From Bacteroidetes bacterium MedPE-SWsnd-G2 (GTDB lineage Bacteria; Bacteroidota; Bacteroidia; Flavobacteriales; Flavobacteriaceae): DNA of 64,000 nt. A program made the translations under genes and the position numbers. The notes below the pieces were generated by a model. It had not been told where the DNA came from. It searched no databases and saw only the letters and a program-made list of their open reading frames with translations. Location: NCBI GenBank assembly GCA_001874335.1, contig MPDE01000004.1, forward strand, positions 124,001 to 188,000, read 5' to 3'. Positions 62,375 to 64,000 of the stretch are shown piece by piece. Every line of letters begins with the position of its first letter. Within the stretch, counting starts at the first letter, position 1.

Positions 62375-63088
62375 TTACTCGATAATTTCTACTTTTCTAA
62401 TGTAAACATTATGAAGAGGCCACTCGGCTTTATCGGTTTTTTGCTTAGCAATTTCATCAACAACATTCATTCCTTTAGTTACTTTTCCAAATATGGTAAA
62501 ATCTCCATCTAAATGTGGCGCACCATTTTTAGCCTGCACAATGAAAAACTCATAAGGTGATGCTAATTTATGCGGATTTTCAATTTCACTACTCGGCATT
62601 GAAATTACGCCCCGCACATGCTTAAAGCCTCTTTTTGTGTCTGTAGGAAGTAAATATTTCCCAATTTTTTTTCTTTTATTTAATACCTTCCTATTATCAC
62701 TATTACCGCCTTGTATTATAAAATTATTTACAATTCTGTAAAACTGGGTATTGTCAAAGTAATTCTGTTTGGTAAGGAAAATAAAATTGGATCTATGAAA
62801 CTTTGTTTCTTTGAAAAGTAGAATTTCAATATCTCCAAAATCTGTTTTAATTCTAACCTTATTTTCTTTATGTTCTTTGTTGTATTCCAAAAAGAAATCC
62901 ATAGCATTCTTATCCGTTAAGAGGGGGTAGGTTCTTTTAGGTGTTACTACAGTGTCTTTAAGTGTTTTTTCTATCGGTTTTTTTAATTTCACCGAATCTT
63001 TCACGGGAACAGTTTTCTGTTTTGAAGATTTACTATCTTCACAGTTCGTTAAAAAAACAGAAATTAAAACAAGTATAATTAGTCGCAT
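62375..63088 (-). CDS. cyclophilin-type peptidyl-prolyl isomerase lipoprotein
   Basis: 237 residues from the ATG at 63088, which gives the lipobox LTNC (Cys16); a longer TTG frame (63124) is ruled out by a -7 element at 63122-63129. A Lys/Ser/Thr-rich spacer of about 45 residues leads to the cyclophilin domain ('FDNTQFYRIVNNFIIQGGNS', 'GVISMPSSEIENPHKLASPY', 'HLDGDFTIFGKVTKGMNVVD'). Two active-site positions differ from canonical cyclophilins (FHR is FYR; NGSQFF is PYEFF), so activity may be reduced. The start codon lies in a palindrome shared with the divergent Nudix gene. Confidence 0.9.
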   Translation of the reverse strand: MRLIILVLISVFLTNCEDSKSSKQKTVPVKDSVKLKKPIEKTLKDTVVTPKRTYPLLTDKNAMDFFLEYNKEHKENKVRIKTDFGDIEILLFKETKFHRSNFIFLTKQNYFDNTQFYRIVNNFIIQGGNSDNRKVLNKRKKIGKYLLPTDTKRGFKHVRGVISMPSSEIENPHKLASPYEFFIVQAKNGAPHLDGDFTIFGKVTKGMNVVDEIAKQKTDKAEWPLHNVYIRKVEIIE

Positions 63089-63090
63089 CG

Positions 63091-63732
63091 ATGGAGTTTG
63101 ATAAATTTTTAGAAGCCGTTTCAAAAGTAAAAAATATCTCGTTACCGGGAGAAGCGTCTCAGTTTAAAATGTCTCCACCATTTAGGTTAGAACTTGTCGA
63201 GAAGCAAAGAGAGGCTATGAAACATGCGAGAAAAGCATCTGTCTTAGCTTTGTTTTATCCCGATAGCATGCAAATAACAAATCTGGCGTTAATTTTAAGA
63301 AAAACATACAAAGGTGTGCATTCTGCACAGGTTGGATTTCCGGGTGGGAAAGTTGAAACCACCGATGAGTCTCTAAAACACACTGCCTTAAGAGAAACTC
63401 GGGAAGAGATTGGAGTACCCGAAGAAGATGTAATGGTTTTAAAAACCCTGTCAGAAATGTATATTCCACCAAGTAATTTTCATGTATATCCTTTTTTAGG
63501 TACAACATCAAAAACACCAAATTTTATTAAGCAAGACGAAGAAGTGGAGGCAATAATTGAAGTGAAATTATCTGATTTGGTTGATGACCAGTTTGTTGTG
63601 CAGAAAATTGTTATGGTTTCCAGTCAAAAAGAAGTAGAAGTTCCTGCCTACAATTTTGAAGGAAATGTTATTTGGGGGGCTACAGCAATGATGCTCAGTG
63701 AGATAAAAGACTTGTTAAAACAAGTGATTTAG
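63091..63732 (+). CDS. Nudix hydrolase, CoA-pyrophosphatase-like
   Basis: 213 residues. The Nudix box spans about 90-112: 'FPGGKVETTDESLKHTALRE' continuing 'TREEIGV'. Preceded by 'YKGVHSAQVGFPGGK', which is typical of CoA pyrophosphatases (NudL/Nudt7 type). 'EMYIPPSNFHVYPFLG' follows the box. It probably hydrolyses CoA or acyl-CoA to phosphopantetheine and ADP. The ATG lies 2 bp from the divergent cyclophilin start, so its promoter must lie within that gene. Confidence 0.9.
   Translation: MEFDKFLEAVSKVKNISLPGEASQFKMSPPFRLELVEKQREAMKHARKASVLALFYPDSMQITNLALILRKTYKGVHSAQVGFPGGKVETTDESLKHTALRETREEIGVPEEDVMVLKTLSEMYIPPSNFHVYPFLGTTSKTPNFIKQDEEVEAIIEVKLSDLVDDQFVVQKIVMVSSQKEVEVPAYNFEGNVIWGATAMMLSEIKDLLKQVI
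63122..63129 (-). promoter_or_regulatory. -7 element TACTTTTG for the cyclophilin lipoprotein, inside the Nudix gene
   Basis: TAnnTTTG on the minus strand, 33 nt before the ATG at 63088 and within codons 11-13 of the Nudix gene. Confidence 0.5.
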
Positions 63733-63745
63733 TACAGTTTTTGTT

Positions 63746-63753
63746 TATTTTTG
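63746..63753 (+). promoter_or_regulatory. -7 element TATTTTTG upstream of the acyltransferase gene
   Basis: Fits TAnnTTTG, 26 nt before the TTG start at 63780. Confidence 0.45.
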
Positions 63754-63779
63754 TAGTCTGAATTCAAAAATGAAATAAT

Positions 63780-64000
63780 TTGTTTAAACGTAATCCCTTT
63801 GGTCATATACTCTGGATTAAAAAACTTTTAATACGAGTTTTAGGAGCACTAACTCATAGACGTTATCGTGGATTTAACGATTTAAATATTGAAGGTTCAG
63901 AAATTATCAGGCAGTTGCCTGAAACAAATGTGTTGTTTATTTCCAATCACCAAACGTATTTTGCTGATGTAGTAGCCATGTTTCATGTGTTTAATGCAAG
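63780..64000 (+). CDS. 1-acyl-glycerol-3-phosphate acyltransferase-like protein, 3' end cut
   Basis: 73 codons are visible. The frame opens only two codons upstream of a TTG at 63780 (in-frame TGA at 63771), so TTG is the likely start. 'LFKRNPFGHILWIKKLLIRV' is an amphipathic/membrane N-terminus, followed by 'NIEGSEIIRQLPETNVLFIS' and NHQTYFAD. The acyltransferase HX4D motif has one extra residue here (H-x5-D). It probably acylates lysophosphatidate in the inner membrane. Confidence 0.75.
   Translation, partial: MFKRNPFGHILWIKKLLIRVLGALTHRRYRGFNDLNIEGSEIIRQLPETNVLFISNHQTYFADVVAMFHVFNA

Overview
The window is AT-rich chromosomal DNA from a member of the Bacteroidota, most probably a free-living (likely marine) Flavobacteriaceae species. 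Five observations support this. There is a gliding-motility PPIase lipoprotein (GldI), and there are Bacteroidota-type families (OstA-like, DUF3810, WbqC, DUF2807/GIN, PspC, DUF2141, DUF4350/DUF4129). Promoter -7 elements fit TAnnTTTG. Most genes lack an obvious Shine-Dalgarno sequence. Methylmalonyl-CoA mutase is split into two subunits. I see no phage, IS element, CRISPR array, rRNA or plasmid gene. The window is gene-dense core genome with one tRNA, and both ends cut a gene.

Layout: 1-5.8 kb (minus) carries relA/spoT, a Fur-family regulator, purA and a cut OstA/LptA-like gene. 5.9-7.9 kb carries an rRNA/tRNA methyltransferase and an M48 peptidase. 8-13.5 kb carries DUF3810 and two amidohydrolase genes holding three amidohydrolase domains, of which only one keeps the HxH metal motif. 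13.6-18.4 kb holds pepD, then the overlapping set DHH phosphoesterase, gldI and a cyclophilin-FKBP fusion, then ndk. 18.6-26.7 kb holds recF, a lipoprotein and a DUF721 gene on minus, and TPR, ribH, a small membrane protein, mutL, two rhomboids and an EEP-family protein on plus. 26.7-33.3 kb (minus) carries parA, parB, a DUF5683 protein, dapB, lepB, WbqC and DUF6122, preceded by a dienoyl-CoA-reductase-like SDR. 33.5-41.3 kb carries pckA and the overlapping set udk, divIC, mcm small and mcm large, then a cytochrome c and a sugar dehydrogenase. 41.3-47.7 kb carries tRNA-Pro, a lipoprotein, trxB, and a DUF4870-padR-pspC-DUF2807 operon plus a second DUF2807 gene. 47.7-54.7 kb carries DUF4442, a 570-bp non-coding stretch, yceI-porin-yceI-like, AIM24, a small conserved-looking ORF, divergent oxyR/dps and DUF2141. 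54.8-64 kb carries a MoxR/DUF58/DUF4350/DUF4129/SpoIIM-like membrane operon diverging from RDD and a UPF0126/TRIC-like gene, then a cyclophilin lipoprotein, a Nudix hydrolase and a cut acyltransferase.

How the genes work together: many junctions are translationally coupled. Overlaps are of three kinds: 1 bp (TAATG), 4 bp (ATGA) and a recurring 8-bp (A/G)TGAATAA form. Convergent genes mostly share bidirectional hairpin terminators. The strongest unexpected signal is a 17-copy TTGA tetranucleotide tract (47067-47134). It lies inside the transcript leader of padR, next to a 12-codon leader ORF whose TGA overlaps the padR start. It resembles a phase-variable (contingency) switch acting on a PadR/PspC/DUF2807 envelope-stress operon. 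Other points worth attention are a MutL with a degenerate endonuclease motif, the degenerate amidohydrolase domains, relA co-transcribed with purA, OxyR-like half-sites in place of the -33 box of dps, and two divergent start codons inside one CATCGATG palindrome. I found no clear novel defence system or biosynthetic cluster.
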